Positions 6,362-6,415 of a DNA stretch of 6,415 nucleotides are shown piece by piece. Position 1 is the stretch's first letter; the number at the start of each line of letters is the position of its first letter. The notes under the pieces are model-generated. The model worked only from the letters and a program-made list of their open reading frames with translations, was not told the DNA's origin and did not search any database. A program made the translations under genes and the position numbers. The stretch is from the NCBI GenBank assembly GCA_028690885.1, contig JAQVAJ010000097.1, forward strand, positions 1-6,415. Reading direction: 5' to 3'. This stretch comes from Clostridia bacterium. GTDB lineage: Bacteria > Bacillota > Clostridia > DUPQ01.

Positions 6362-6415
6362 GTGTCTTATATAAACAGTATTAACTGTAATTAAAACTTA
6401 CTAGGGAAATATCAA

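Noticed and set aside
6375..6388. Inverted repeat ACAGT-ATTA-ACTGT at the right edge
   Set aside because: It is short, AT-rich and cut off from any gene within the window; chance is sufficient.

Overview
This looks like low-GC, AT-rich chromosomal DNA of a Firmicute, most likely a clostridium. Supporting signs are the strong GGAGG-type ribosome binding sites, AGA as the common arginine codon, clostridial-type L13 and S9 proteins, a signal-peptide protein anchored by SLH domains, and rho-independent terminators with U-rich tails. Genus or species cannot be told from this window.

Layout, all genes on the plus strand. (1) Positions 96-1258: a specialised NusG paralogue resembling LoaP, whose stop codon overlaps the start of a YfbR-type HD-domain 5'-deoxynucleotidase by 4 bp. 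(2) Positions 1334-2344: the ribosomal protein operon rplM-rpsI, with its own near-consensus promoter, a short 5'-terminal hairpin in the leader, a trio of 15-bp tandem repeats after rpsI, and a strong terminator. (3) Positions 2345-2558: an AT-rich intergenic region, presumably holding the promoter of the next gene. (4) Positions 2559-6303: a large surface protein gene broken by a frameshift near 3423. Joined, it would encode about 1248 residues: signal peptide, GLUG-like repeats, four Calx-beta domains arranged A-B-A-B, a pre-SLH domain and three SLH domains. A strong terminator at 6310-6361 closes the unit.

The three transcription units look functionally independent: a transcription elongation factor joined to nucleotide metabolism, ribosome assembly, and cell-surface structure. 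The main points for a second look are the frameshift, which can be repaired by eye from the family motif; an internal Shine-Dalgarno just upstream of the downstream fragment; the 669-bp internal duplication; the unusual nusG-like/yfbR pairing next to rplM-rpsI; and two small non-coding structures flanking the ribosomal operon. I see no mobile element, CRISPR array, tRNA or rRNA, and no evidence of a wholly new system.
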